From the IMG/VR virus record IMGVR_UViG_3300032223_001814, positions 1-21,816 of that record: a DNA stretch of 21,816 nucleotides, one strand, 5' to 3'. Source of the DNA: a virus. This document shows positions 1 to 8,683 of this stretch, piece by piece (position 1 is the first letter of the stretch; every line of letters begins with the position of its first letter). The notes beneath the pieces are model-generated. The model saw only the letters and a list, made by a program, of their open reading frames with translations. It made no database searches and was not told the DNA's origin. Made by a program: the position numbers and the translations under genes.

Positions 1-1
1 C

Positions 2-352
2 GGTTCATACGTCATCCCCGCCGATATTATTTCGGCCATGGGTGAGGGGAATACGATAGCTGGGTTCAAACACATGCGGCGCGTTTTCGGCGGCACCCCC
101 TACGGCGGCAGTGGAATGCCTTATGGTCAGGGATCTGGTCCCTACGGCGAACATCTGGCGACCGGCGGCGAAGCCGATGCGGTCCCGATTGTGGCGGCTG
201 GCGGCGAGTATGTTCTTTCGCCAGAGCAAGTGCGTCAGGCCGGTGGTGGCGATTTGGAAATGGGGCATCGCGTGCTGGATGAGTTCGTCAAGCGCAAGCG
301 GGCCGAAACAGTCAAAACTTTGAAAAATCTCCCCGGACCTAAAAAGGATTAA
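2..352 (+). CDS. Virion-associated hypothetical protein, 3' end (5'-partial)
   Basis: The reading frame is open from base 2, upstream of the first ATG at 38, so the gene starts outside the window and only its last 116 codons are present. The fragment begins with a phage-like stretch (SYVIPADIISAMGEGNTIAG), then a Gly/Tyr-rich segment with GGTPYGG and MPYGQG. A short domain containing AAGGEYVLSPEQV follows, and the end is basic (LDEFVKRKRAETVKTL...LPGPKKD). I recall similar C-termini on uncharacterised proteins just upstream of a GNAT gene in alphaproteobacterial phages, but this is memory, not a search. The stop is one base before the next ATG, and AAGGA near the stop serves that gene. The Gly-rich motifs resemble those in the two large downstream proteins, suggesting a shared particle. 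Function unknown; the ATG at 38 is probably internal. Confidence 0.75.
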   Translation, partial: GSYVIPADIISAMGEGNTIAGFKHMRRVFGGTPYGGSGMPYGQGSGPYGEHLATGGEADAVPIVAAGGEYVLSPEQVRQAGGGDLEMGHRVLDEFVKRKRAETVKTLKNLPGPKKD

Positions 353-353
353 C

Positions 354-842
354 ATGACAGAAGATCTCAAAATCCGTCTAGCCACTGTCGAAGATCTGGA
401 CGAAATGATGCGTCTGGCCCTGTCGGCATGCGACGAAAACGGATTTCTGAACCCCAATCCGATCAAGCTTCTGGAGCAGATTTGGCCCGCCCTGAATCAG
501 GATCACGGCCTATGCGCCGTCATCGGAAAGCCCGGTGGCACCATCGAAGGGGCGATCCTTCTGCGTATCGGCCAAATGTGGTATTCGGATGATTTGACCA
601 TTGAGGAAAAGGCCATTTTCATCCACCCAGACTTTCGGGGTGCCAAAGGCGGCAGGGCACGGAAACTATGCGAGTTCAGCAAGACGGTTGCTGACACGCT
701 TGGACTTCCACTGGTAATTGGTGTATTATCCAACAGCCGCACTGAGGCTAAAGTCAGAATGTACGAACGCCAGTTCGGGAAGCCGAGCGGGGCGTTTTTC
801 CTGTATGGGGCGAAAACCGGACAGTTTTCGAAAGGTCACTAA
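354..842 (+). CDS. GNAT-family N-acetyltransferase
   Basis: A 162-residue protein of typical GNAT length. It starts with a beta strand (KIRLATVEDLDEMMRLA), has a central strand pair (GAILLRIGQMWYSDD), then motif A: IFIHPDFRGAKGGRARKLCEFS at about residues 83-104. Its R-G-x-x-G-G-like turn corresponds to the pyrophosphate loop that binds acetyl-CoA. Motif B-like residues follow (LVIGVLSNSRTEAKVRMYERQFG). Such enzymes transfer an acetyl group to an amine; the substrate cannot be read from the sequence. The gene lies between virion genes, which is common for small phage GNATs, where modification of a phage or host protein is suspected but unproven. AAGGA sits 5-6 bases upstream of the ATG, supporting the start, and the stop abuts the next ATG. 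Confidence 0.85.
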   Translation: MTEDLKIRLATVEDLDEMMRLALSACDENGFLNPNPIKLLEQIWPALNQDHGLCAVIGKPGGTIEGAILLRIGQMWYSDDLTIEEKAIFIHPDFRGAKGGRARKLCEFSKTVADTLGLPLVIGVLSNSRTEAKVRMYERQFGKPSGAFFLYGAKTGQFSKGH

Positions 843-3800
843 ATGGGCGGCGGCGGTAAGACACAAACAAGTTCACAACAGGTTACTATCCCGCCGGAAG
901 TTTTGGCGCGGTATAACTCTGTCAACGCTCAAGCCCAGACAGCCGCTTCCCAACCCTTCCAGCAGTATTCGTCTGATCCCAACGCTTTCGTCGCCCCCCT
1001 TACCCCTACTCAGCAAGCGGGTATTGCCAATACCAATACGGCCGCTGGTCAGGCCCAGCCCTATTTCGATGCTGCAACGCAGCAGTTAACCGGGGCGCAG
1101 CAGGCTGCGACCCCGTTCATCTATGGTGCCGCGCAGGGCACTCAGGAGGCCCTACAGCAGGGCACAGCAGCCAATCAGCAGGCCGCTGGTCTGTATGGTG
1201 CTGGTCTCGCGGCGGGCGCTCCCATGATCGCCGCATCGGGCGCTGCGGCCGATGCCGCGCCGATCACCGGCCAGACCATCGGCCAGTATATGGACCCCTA
1301 TCTTTCCAGCGTCGTGGGTAACACCGCCGCGCTTCAAAACCAGCAGAACCAGCAGGCGATGGCCGGTCAAACCGGCAATGCCATTCGTCAGGGCGCTTTT
1401 GGTGGCGACCGCGCGGGCATCGCTGCGGCTAACCTTCAGGGTCAGCAGAATCTTGCCACTGGAAACTTGCTTTCCGGTCTTCTCAGTCAGGGCTACGGGC
1501 AGGCGCTTTCGACCGCCCAGCAGCAGCAGGGTGTCAATCTGGGCGCGCAGCAGGCCAATCTGGCCCGCTTGGGGCAGGCCGGTCAAGGGCTTGCCGGTCT
1601 GTATGGCAGCACAGCGGCTGGTCTTGGTGGCTTGGGTCAGCAGCAATATGCCCAGGGCACCGGCTCTGCCGCCCAACAGGCCGCTATTGGCAACCAGCTT
1701 TACGGCATGGGCGCTGGCACTTCGCAGGCTCTTGCTGGTCTTGGCGCTGGAGCGCAGGGCGCTGCTTTGCAGGGCGCGCAGGCCCAGCTTGCCGCCGGTC
1801 AGGCTGAACAGCAGACCCAGCAGGCCGGTAATACCGCGCTGTACAACCAGTTCCTCCAGAAGCAGTCCTACCCGTTCCAGGTGGCTCAGTTCCTCGCGAA
1901 CATCGCGGAAGGCACGGGTGCGCTGTCTGGTTCTACTACCACGACGACCCAGCCCGGCGGCTTCTTTTCCGACGAGCGGCTCAAGGAAGATATCGAACCG
2001 ATCGGCAAGACCTTCGATGGTCAGAACATCGTCAAGTTCCGGTATAAGGGCGAGCCACGCAAACAGATCGGCCTTATCGCGCAGGATGTTGAAAAGCATC
2101 ATCCTGACGCGGTCGGGTTGGCGTCTGGGTACAAGACGGTTGATTACGACAAGGCTACCGAAGATGCCGCCGATCGCGGCCGCTTTTATCGCGGTGGTTT
2201 GGTGCCTTCGAGCGAAGGCGGTGCGGTAACGACCGCTCATATGGGAGAAGGCTTTGCTGGTGGCGGTCCCGCGCTTCCCAATGCTACTGACATGGCCGCG
2301 TTGTTGGCCGCGCAGGCTCACATGTTTGGTCCGTTCTCACAGGGCGGTCTATACGGCGGCGAAAGCGGTGGTGTTCCCGGCGGCGGTTCAGGCCGCGTTC
2401 CGGCTGCCAACCTGCCTGTCAGTCATCTTGCTGTGGCTGGCGAATTGCCGAAAGCGACTACTACGGCCGAACAAATGGCTCAGATCGCTTCAGCCGGCGA
2501 AAATATTAATAAATTTGGTCAGGAAACTGGACTTTGGAAAGGCAAACCACCTTCTGATACTGCTCCTGCCGCCACTGTAAGTCATGACGAAGTCGATAAT
2601 AGAACTGCCGAACAAAGAGCGGCTGAATTTGGTTTGGGTGCAGGGAATGGTTATCCCATTTCGGATCCAAATGATCCGTATGGACCTTCGGCCCGTGGCG
2701 GCGTAGCCGGTGGCCGTCATCATTATGCTGACGGCGGCATGCCGTATTCTGAACAAACCAGCGGTCCAACTAAACGCGATATTCCTGACGAGCAAAAGGA
2801 AGCGCCGAAACTTGCGACTGCCGGCGGCCTTGGTGGCGGCGGCGGTGGTGGCGATGGCGGTTTGATCGGCGGCATATCGAAATTGGCGGGCATGGGCAGC
2901 AGCCTAGCCGGATTGGGCAGTAGTCTTGGTCTGTTTGGAAGCGCTGCGGGCGCTGCTGGTGCTGGCGGCGGAATTGCGGCCGCTCTGCCATTCCTAGCTG
3001 CTCTTTCTACCGGAGGTGTTGCCGGTGGGCGTAAGGGGTATGCTGGTCGCGGTGCTGTAAATAATGACGATGGTTCTGTCAGCATGGATATGTCTGATGG
3101 TTCAGATATTCCTGCCGATATGTTCGCCGATAGCACTGGGACACCTCATGTTCTTGATGATAGAGGCCCAGTTGTCAGGAAAGATATTCCTTCTGGATTC
3201 CTCGACAGGGAAACCAGGGTTGCTCCTCCTTTGCCAAAGTTTTTGTCTCCGAAAGAACAGGTTGCCGATATTCCCCAATTCAATATCGCACCCGATACTT
3301 CGACGCAGGCCCCCGCTCCTGTTGCACCGCCTGTTAAAACTGGCGTTGTTGCTGCCGCGCCTGTTGCTACTCCTGCCGCTGCGCCTGATTTCAATTCTGC
3401 GTTCAACCAGACGATGCGCTTTGAGGGTGGAAACGCTCTCAATCCTTCCGAAGGTTCAAGGTTTGGTGTTGTTCCCAGCGCCCATCCCGGTGTTGATGTG
3501 GCTAATCTCACCAAAGAGGGTGCCGCCGATATTTATAGAAACGAATATTGGAACCCGATTGGCGCTGATAAAATGTCGCCGCAGCTTGCACCGATCGCTG
3601 CTGACACTGCTTACCATCTTGGCGTTAGAAACACTAAGCCGCTTCTTGAGCAGGCTGGTGGCGATCCCAACAAATTGTTGGATCTGCGTCAGCAATACTA
3701 CAATGATCTTGTTTCTAGTAAACCAGACAAATACGGCCCCAGTTTGAAAGGCTGGACCAACCGCGTTAATCAGTTGCGCGCTACGCTGTCTCCTGCGGCC

Positions 3801-5585
3801 GCTCCTGCGGCCGCTCCTGCGGGCGGCGTAGTTCCCGCTGCCGCTCCTGCGGCCCAGCCCCCTGCGGTTCAGGCCGGCGTGACAGGCGGACAGCCCAGCC
3901 CGGCAGAACAGGCTCTTATTGCCGGTGCCCAGCGTGGCGTTGTCCCGCAGGGCGATATTCGTCAAATTTTGGCCCAAGAAAAGCAGCCGTCTACGGACAT
4001 TTTGCGGGAGCGTTATGATGCCATGATCGGCCAGAAAGGCCGTCAGGGTGACGGCGAGCAGCCTGACATGATTGACCGCGTTCTGCACCGCATTGCACCG
4101 CAGGGCGGCTATCTTGACCGTCTGACCAGTGGTGATGCTGATACGCTTATTCCTTTCCTGACTGGTCTTGCTGCCATGGGAACTGCTCCCACCCGTAATT
4201 TGGGCGTGGCGCTGGCCAGCGGCGTTGGTGCTGGTGCTAAGTCATCTCAAGCTATGCGCGAGTTTGATCTCAGGCGTCAGCAGATGGCATTTAATGTTGC
4301 AAGCAGCATGTTTGGTCCCGCACAGAAAGGCGTTCTTTTTGGGCGCGATCAAAACAAGAATTACTTCCTGAATAACAGATCTGGTCAGTTGGTTTCAGAA
4401 GACGAACGCGCTGCCATTATAAATAACATATACAAGGCATATGGCATTCCTTCGTTTGGCGATGTAGCCGCAAATATAGGACAAGATCGTTCTAGCGAAA
4501 CTAATTTGCCGCTGCCTCCGAAACCTACTGCACCGTTGCCTGGCGCAATGCCTGCTCCGCAGGCACCGCAAGCCGCTCCCACGGCCGGCAGCAAAGATTT
4601 TGGAATCAATGTTAAAGGCAAAACTGAAGCTGCACCTCAGAACGAAGTTTTTGAAATGACCGATCAGAGCATTCAAGATTATGTTCTGCATAACTACGAT
4701 TGGAGCAAAAGCGCGCAAGATCCTAATAGGCTGATTGCAGAGGCCGAAGCAGAAGAAAGGCTTGCGTCCCAGCCTAATCAGGATCCTGCAATTGCACAAA
4801 ATACTTTGGCACATGCTAGAGAATTGCGTAATACTGCTAGTGCCGAAGTTGCAAGAGCGGCTGCGCCTTATATCGAAGGCAAAAATCGCATGACTCAAGA
4901 ATCTCAAACTTATGCCGAGCGTAAGTCTTCAGAATTTCTTTATAACGGCCTAGCAAATATTCTTGAAAAATTCCAATCTGGCAGATTTGCAGGAACTGGT
5001 GCTGATCTTGATGCCTGGTATTCTTCCATTACTGGCGGCAAACATTTGCCGGCCGATCTTGCTCGCGGTCAAATTAGTGCCGATAAGGCTGAATCATTCA
5101 TCAAGGAACAGATGAACCTTGTCTACAAGCAGTTGAATACGCTTAAGGGAAGGATCTTGGACAAAGAAATCCAAGGTATGACAATGGCGTCTCCAGAAAC
5201 AACAAAACAGCCAGCGGCCAACAGGACCATCCTTGGACAGTTCAAGGGAGCGTTTGATTACGCAAACGCAAAATATGAAGCTGAAAGAGATTACACTCAC
5301 AGGAATGGCGGCTTGTTTAATGAAACAGCTTTCAATCGTGAATGGTTTAGCAATCCCGAAAACAGAGTTCAGAACTTTGTAGACAAAGCCACAAAATCTA
5401 TAGCGGTTCGAGGCGGGACACCAGATGATGTCAACCAATTGGAAAAGGGCCAAGCTTATATTATTGAGCCCCCCAGCAATGTCTATGGAAAGTCAAACTT
5501 TACGCCAACTGTAAAGCGTCCGACTAAATTTATATTTGAAGGATACGATCCCAAGACAAAAGAAATGCTTTGGAGGCGTGGATAA
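843..5585 (+). CDS. Giant virion protein: S74 self-cleavage domain, GH108-like lysozyme domain, ejection-protein-like C-terminus
   Basis: A 1580-residue multidomain protein. Residues 1-370 are Gln/Ala/Gly-rich and probably helical. Residues 374-445 form an internal peptidase S74 (intramolecular chaperone) domain starting SDERLKEDI. S376 and K381 are placed like the Ser-Lys dyad known in MYRF and phage S74 domains, where cleavage occurs just before the Ser. Residues 446-840 are Gly- then Pro/Ala-rich linkers with two GGVAGGR motifs. Residues 849-980 look like a GH108-type muramidase; E861 in RFEGG is the candidate catalytic acid, followed by AADIYRNEYWNPI and IAADTAYHLG. After another Ala/Pro linker, residues 1060-1580 are helical and resemble internal or DNA-ejection proteins. 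Inferred role: an ejected virion protein that opens peptidoglycan, possibly cut into two products. AAAGG lies 7 bases before the ATG. Base composition becomes AT-richer toward the 3' end. Confidence 0.8.
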   Translation: MGGGGKTQTSSQQVTIPPEVLARYNSVNAQAQTAASQPFQQYSSDPNAFVAPLTPTQQAGIANTNTAAGQAQPYFDAATQQLTGAQQAATPFIYGAAQGTQEALQQGTAANQQAAGLYGAGLAAGAPMIAASGAAADAAPITGQTIGQYMDPYLSSVVGNTAALQNQQNQQAMAGQTGNAIRQGAFGGDRAGIAAANLQGQQNLATGNLLSGLLSQGYGQALSTAQQQQGVNLGAQQANLARLGQAGQGLAGLYGSTAAGLGGLGQQQYAQGTGSAAQQAAIGNQLYGMGAGTSQALAGLGAGAQGAALQGAQAQLAAGQAEQQTQQAGNTALYNQFLQKQSYPFQVAQFLANIAEGTGALSGSTTTTTQPGGFFSDERLKEDIEPIGKTFDGQNIVKFRYKGEPRKQIGLIAQDVEKHHPDAVGLASGYKTVDYDKATEDAADRGRFYRGGLVPSSEGGAVTTAHMGEGFAGGGPALPNATDMAALLAAQAHMFGPFSQGGLYGGESGGVPGGGSGRVPAANLPVSHLAVAGELPKATTTAEQMAQIASAGENINKFGQETGLWKGKPPSDTAPAATVSHDEVDNRTAEQRAAEFGLGAGNGYPISDPNDPYGPSARGGVAGGRHHYADGGMPYSEQTSGPTKRDIPDEQKEAPKLATAGGLGGGGGGGDGGLIGGISKLAGMGSSLAGLGSSLGLFGSAAGAAGAGGGIAAALPFLAALSTGGVAGGRKGYAGRGAVNNDDGSVSMDMSDGSDIPADMFADSTGTPHVLDDRGPVVRKDIPSGFLDRETRVAPPLPKFLSPKEQVADIPQFNIAPDTSTQAPAPVAPPVKTGVVAAAPVATPAAAPDFNSAFNQTMRFEGGNALNPSEGSRFGVVPSAHPGVDVANLTKEGAADIYRNEYWNPIGADKMSPQLAPIAADTAYHLGVRNTKPLLEQAGGDPNKLLDLRQQYYNDLVSSKPDKYGPSLKGWTNRVNQLRATLSPAAAPAAAPAGGVVPAAAPAAQPPAVQAGVTGGQPSPAEQALIAGAQRGVVPQGDIRQILAQEKQPSTDILRERYDAMIGQKGRQGDGEQPDMIDRVLHRIAPQGGYLDRLTSGDADTLIPFLTGLAAMGTAPTRNLGVALASGVGAGAKSSQAMREFDLRRQQMAFNVASSMFGPAQKGVLFGRDQNKNYFLNNRSGQLVSEDERAAIINNIYKAYGIPSFGDVAANIGQDRSSETNLPLPPKPTAPLPGAMPAPQAPQAAPTAGSKDFGINVKGKTEAAPQNEVFEMTDQSIQDYVLHNYDWSKSAQDPNRLIAEAEAEERLASQPNQDPAIAQNTLAHARELRNTASAEVARAAAPYIEGKNRMTQESQTYAERKSSEFLYNGLANILEKFQSGRFAGTGADLDAWYSSITGGKHLPADLARGQISADKAESFIKEQMNLVYKQLNTLKGRILDKEIQGMTMASPETTKQPAANRTILGQFKGAFDYANAKYEAERDYTHRNGGLFNETAFNREWFSNPENRVQNFVDKATKSIAVRGGTPDDVNQLEKGQAYIIEPPSNVYGKSNFTPTVKRPTKFIFEGYDPKTKEMLWRRG
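3791..3854 (+). repeat. Tandem 12-bp Ala/Pro codon repeat inside the giant virion gene
   Basis: The unit GCTCCTGCGGCC (or its end) occurs at 3791-3800, 3801-3812, in part at 3813-3822, and again at 3843-3854, encoding an APAA-type linker just after the GH108-like domain. The repeat contains two overlapping GCGGCCGC octamers. It is probably a flexible interdomain linker that can expand or contract by slippage. Confidence 0.75.
5572..5577 (+). promoter_or_regulatory. Ribosome binding site deciding the next gene's start
   Basis: GGAGGC lies 7-8 bases before the ATG at 5585, inside the last codons of the upstream gene. It favours the ATG at 5585, which overlaps the upstream stop as TAATG, over the in-frame TTG at 5570, which lies before the ribosome binding site and would place it inside the coding region. 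Confidence 0.8.
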
Positions 5586-7564
5586 TGGTTGGCCAAGAAG
5601 ATACCGGAGAAATAGTTAAGATTCCTGCGCCGCAGGAATACGAAGCGCCAGAGTCTCATGCTAACGAAAGAGTTGGCGTTAAGGTTGATCCTAATAACCC
5701 GGATCCATCGCGCGAACAGGCTGCTTACGAAGCAGTAACTGGTAAGGGTGCTGGAACGCCTTACCCTGCCGATGAATTTGTTCAAAAAGTAACAAAACAT
5801 TTTATTCCTTCGGTTGGAGAAGAATTATCAGCATTTGGTCGTGCCGTTTCTGATCCCGCAACAACTTTGCACAGCATGTGGGAACTAGGGACCGGCGCTC
5901 TTTCAAAAACTATGCATCCCGGAGGCATAGGGCAATTTGCCGGAACACTTGGCCAAGCTGTAAATCTTGGCCATATGCCTACAGAAGAGGAAACCAAAGG
6001 AACATGGCTAGATCCTTCGGTTCAGGCTAAAAACGAAGCCCCTATTAATGCATTGATATCTAGGGAAGCGCCCAAATTTAGTTCTTTTGCAAATTTTGAA
6101 AGAGCCCTTGCGGAAGATCCGGCCGGTGTTCTTTCTACTGCAACTATTCCTTTTACTGGCGGTGAAACTGCCTTGGGCAAGGCTCCAGGACTTCTTGGAA
6201 AAACAGCCAGGATCGCGGGCAAAGTTGGATATTTAGACCCGGCACAATCTGCGCTTGGACTTGCTCGCGGTGCTTATGGCGGCATAGGTGGCATAACCCG
6301 TGCGGGACAGTCATTAGTTTCAGGCTCTCCTTGGAGGGCGTTGAAGACCGCTGAAGACACAATTGCAAATGCTAGCCCTACAGATGCTTGGTCATTTGTA
6401 AAACATTACACTGGGATGGGCGATCATTACGAGATAGTAAATTCGCTAAAAGAAGCTTTAAAAAAATATAAAGCAGAACAGTATGCTAATTGGAACGGAA
6501 TGAGGACAAAGGCTTTTGGCAACAATCCTCCCCCGCTTAGTTTCAATGAGCCTGGGACAAGCATAGATGATGCTTTGAACCGTGCAATAACGGCTACTTC
6601 TGGCCCTGCTGGCGTTGGATCACCAGGATTTAGGACTGCATTAAATAACGCAGTTCATGGTCCTAACGGACTAGTTGATCTTGTAAATTCTTTTAAAGCC
6701 AATCCTGCTTGGCACACCATGGAAGGATTTGATGCACTTCGTGAAAATGTAGGTCATTTCCTTAATGATGCGGATCCAAAAGTAAGAGAATATGCTGGAA
6801 GAGTTTATGGTGCCGTTCGCGGCACTATGACTAAAATGTCTCCTGAGTATTCTCAAGTTTTGCAAAGTATTAGCGAAGCGAGAAATAAAATTAATGATTT
6901 GAGCCAAACGCTTATTGGTGGAAAGAATGCTACAGCTACTAAAAGCACGGAAGCGTCGTTAAAAGCTTTGGGAACTAGTAAAGGTAATAATCTTCTTAAT
7001 GATCTTGCAAAACATGATTCAAGAATACCTTACATGCTTTCCGGTGCCGCTCTTAATGAATGGTTGCCAAGCAATGTGGGGAAAGTTGTTGATTTGGCGG
7101 GTGCTTTAGGAAGCGGCGCTGGAATTTACATGCAGCCACATTTGTGGCCCCAAATTTTGGGAAGTGCCGCGACAACCTTGGCTAGTACATCTCCTAAACT
7201 TGCTGGCTTCATGAACATGATGTCTGGTGCGTTTAAACGCGCAACTACTCCGTTCTCCAGCCCGACCGGTGTCAAGGCCACTACCCAAATAGGGCGCGAA
7301 CAAAAACGGCAAGACATTGAGCAAGGCAAAGAAAAAATCGATCCAACTCAATATGTCGATTTGGAAAAGTATAATTCCAGTGATCGCACCGGACGCGCCA
7401 GCGGAGGCAAGGTCGATGCCGACATGCACGAAAAGCTGGTCAATCGCCTTATGAATATGGCCAAGCAGGCCAAGAAGGTATCGGACAAGACAACGGAACC
7501 GCTTCTGAACGCGCCGGACGAAGCCATTGTGAAGGCGCTTGGCGTGGCCCAGGAAGCGATTTAG
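5585..7564 (+). CDS. Probable internal virion protein, unknown function
   Basis: A 659-residue protein starting at the ATG that overlaps the previous stop (TAATG). The N-terminus is acidic and Pro-rich. Residues 60-240 mix amphipathic helices with Gly/Ala-rich hydrophobic stretches (GGIGQFAGTLGQA, ARGAYGGIGGITRAG). Residues 260-490 look helical and charged, and residues 500-535 are hydrophobic and Gly-rich. The C-terminal 60 residues form a compact helical tail beginning RTGRASGGKVD at R601 and ending LLNAPDEAIVKALGVAQEAI. I recall similar tails on uncharacterised alphaproteobacterial phage proteins. Size, position after the giant ejection-like protein and absence of enzyme motifs suggest a virion internal or ejection protein; this is inference. 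Most of the gene is AT-rich with many AAA, ATA, AGG and TTA codons. The last 300 bases switch to GC-rich codons, suggesting mosaic ancestry. Confidence 0.7.
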   Translation: MVGQEDTGEIVKIPAPQEYEAPESHANERVGVKVDPNNPDPSREQAAYEAVTGKGAGTPYPADEFVQKVTKHFIPSVGEELSAFGRAVSDPATTLHSMWELGTGALSKTMHPGGIGQFAGTLGQAVNLGHMPTEEETKGTWLDPSVQAKNEAPINALISREAPKFSSFANFERALAEDPAGVLSTATIPFTGGETALGKAPGLLGKTARIAGKVGYLDPAQSALGLARGAYGGIGGITRAGQSLVSGSPWRALKTAEDTIANASPTDAWSFVKHYTGMGDHYEIVNSLKEALKKYKAEQYANWNGMRTKAFGNNPPPLSFNEPGTSIDDALNRAITATSGPAGVGSPGFRTALNNAVHGPNGLVDLVNSFKANPAWHTMEGFDALRENVGHFLNDADPKVREYAGRVYGAVRGTMTKMSPEYSQVLQSISEARNKINDLSQTLIGGKNATATKSTEASLKALGTSKGNNLLNDLAKHDSRIPYMLSGAALNEWLPSNVGKVVDLAGALGSGAGIYMQPHLWPQILGSAATTLASTSPKLAGFMNMMSGAFKRATTPFSSPTGVKATTQIGREQKRQDIEQGKEKIDPTQYVDLEKYNSSDRTGRASGGKVDADMHEKLVNRLMNMAKQAKKVSDKTTEPLLNAPDEAIVKALGVAQEAI

Positions 7565-7573
7565 GAGACGTAA

Positions 7574-8683
7574 ATGACCAGTTCGTACACAACCAATAAG
7601 AGCATCGAAAAACCCGGCAACGGCGACTATGTGAACACTTGGTCAAGCCCAGTTAATACTGACTGGGATATTGTTGATACTTGCTTTGGCGGCACCACTA
7701 CCCTGACTTCCACAAGCGGTAGCACCACGCTTTCTACGGCTCAGTACCGCACCCCCATTTTGAATTGCACCGGCACTCTTACCGGTAACGTCACCTACAC
7801 CATTCCGTCCGGTATTGGCGGCTTGTGGACTGTAGCTAACGCGACCAGTGGATCATACACGGTCACGTTTGCCTCTGGCGGCGGCGGTACCTCTATTGTG
7901 GTGACACAGGGCACTCGCGCTTTCCTTTTGTCGGACGGCACGAACATCTCTTATTGCAGCACTCAGCCCGTCACACCGGCTGGCAGCAACACCCAGATCC
8001 AGTTCAATAACAGTGGATCTCTGGGTGCGTCTTCCAACTTCGTGTGGACTGGATCTGCCGTTGGTATTGGCACGTCGTCCCCCGGTTACACTCTTGCCGT
8101 AAACGGCACGATTGGGGCCGGTGCCATTTCTTGCAGCAGCGTCACCAATTCCGGTGCCCTGTCTTGCGCCAGCGCCTCCATCAGCGGCGCGGCCACTGTT
8201 GGAACCACGCTGGGTGTCAGCGGGTCTGCCACTGTGGGTGGCAACCTCACGGTCAGCGGCACCATTTCCGGTTCGTTTGGCGCGATCTCTTGCAGCAGCC
8301 TTAGTGTCAGCGGTTCGGCCTCTCTATCGTCTGGCTTGACCGTCAGCGGCGCTATTACGGCCACTGGCAACGTAACGGCATACTATTCGGACATCCGGCT
8401 GAAGGACGTTCAGGGACCGATCACGGGCGCTTTGGATAAGGTTAGCAACCTGAACGGCTTCTACTACCGCGCCAACGACACTGCGAAGGCGCTGGGCTAT
8501 ACTGACGAACTTCAGGTTGGCCTGTCGGCGCAGGATGTCGAAGCCGTCATGCCGGAAGTTATCCATCCGGCTCCAATTGATAAGCAATATAAGACCCTGA
8601 ATTATGGACATCTGGTGCCGCTTCTGATAGAAGCCATCAAAGAACTGCGGCAGGAAGTCGAGACGCTGAAGGCTGGCAAATGA
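7574..8683 (+). CDS. Tail fibre with C-terminal S74 intramolecular chaperone
   Basis: A 369-residue fibre. The first 45 residues (TTNKSIEKPGNGDYVNTW) resemble particle-attachment ends of phage fibres. Residues 45-160 are Thr/Ser/Gly-rich beta structure. Residues 180-265 are a repetitive shaft of short Ser-Gly units (TVGGNLTVSGTISG type) in which GAISCSS recurs at 183 and 236. The S74 chaperone begins YSDIRLKDV, with S272 and K277 as the predicted self-cleavage dyad. It continues through VGLSAQDVEAVMPEVI and ends in a helix (LLIEAIKELRQEVETL) typical of trimeric chaperones. In known fibres the domain drives trimerisation and then cuts itself off before the Ser, leaving a fibre of about 271 residues. 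AGGAG overlapping the upstream TAG supports the start; the stop overlaps the next start as ATGA. Confidence 0.88.
   Translation: MTSSYTTNKSIEKPGNGDYVNTWSSPVNTDWDIVDTCFGGTTTLTSTSGSTTLSTAQYRTPILNCTGTLTGNVTYTIPSGIGGLWTVANATSGSYTVTFASGGGGTSIVVTQGTRAFLLSDGTNISYCSTQPVTPAGSNTQIQFNNSGSLGASSNFVWTGSAVGIGTSSPGYTLAVNGTIGAGAISCSSVTNSGALSCASASISGAATVGTTLGVSGSATVGGNLTVSGTISGSFGAISCSSLSVSGSASLSSGLTVSGAITATGNVTAYYSDIRLKDVQGPITGALDKVSNLNGFYYRANDTAKALGYTDELQVGLSAQDVEAVMPEVIHPAPIDKQYKTLNYGHLVPLLIEAIKELRQEVETLKAGK

Noticed and set aside
1152-2321. Long minus-strand ORF of 389 codons opposite the giant virion gene
   Set aside because: It is basic and low-complexity (Leu/Arg/Gly), typical of the antisense of Gln/Ala/Gly-rich codons, and has no domain. 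The plus frame carries the S74 domain.
3064-3747. Plus-strand 227-codon ORF in another frame of the giant gene
   Set aside because: Leu/Arg-rich shadow frame; the overlapping real frame contains the GH108-like domain.
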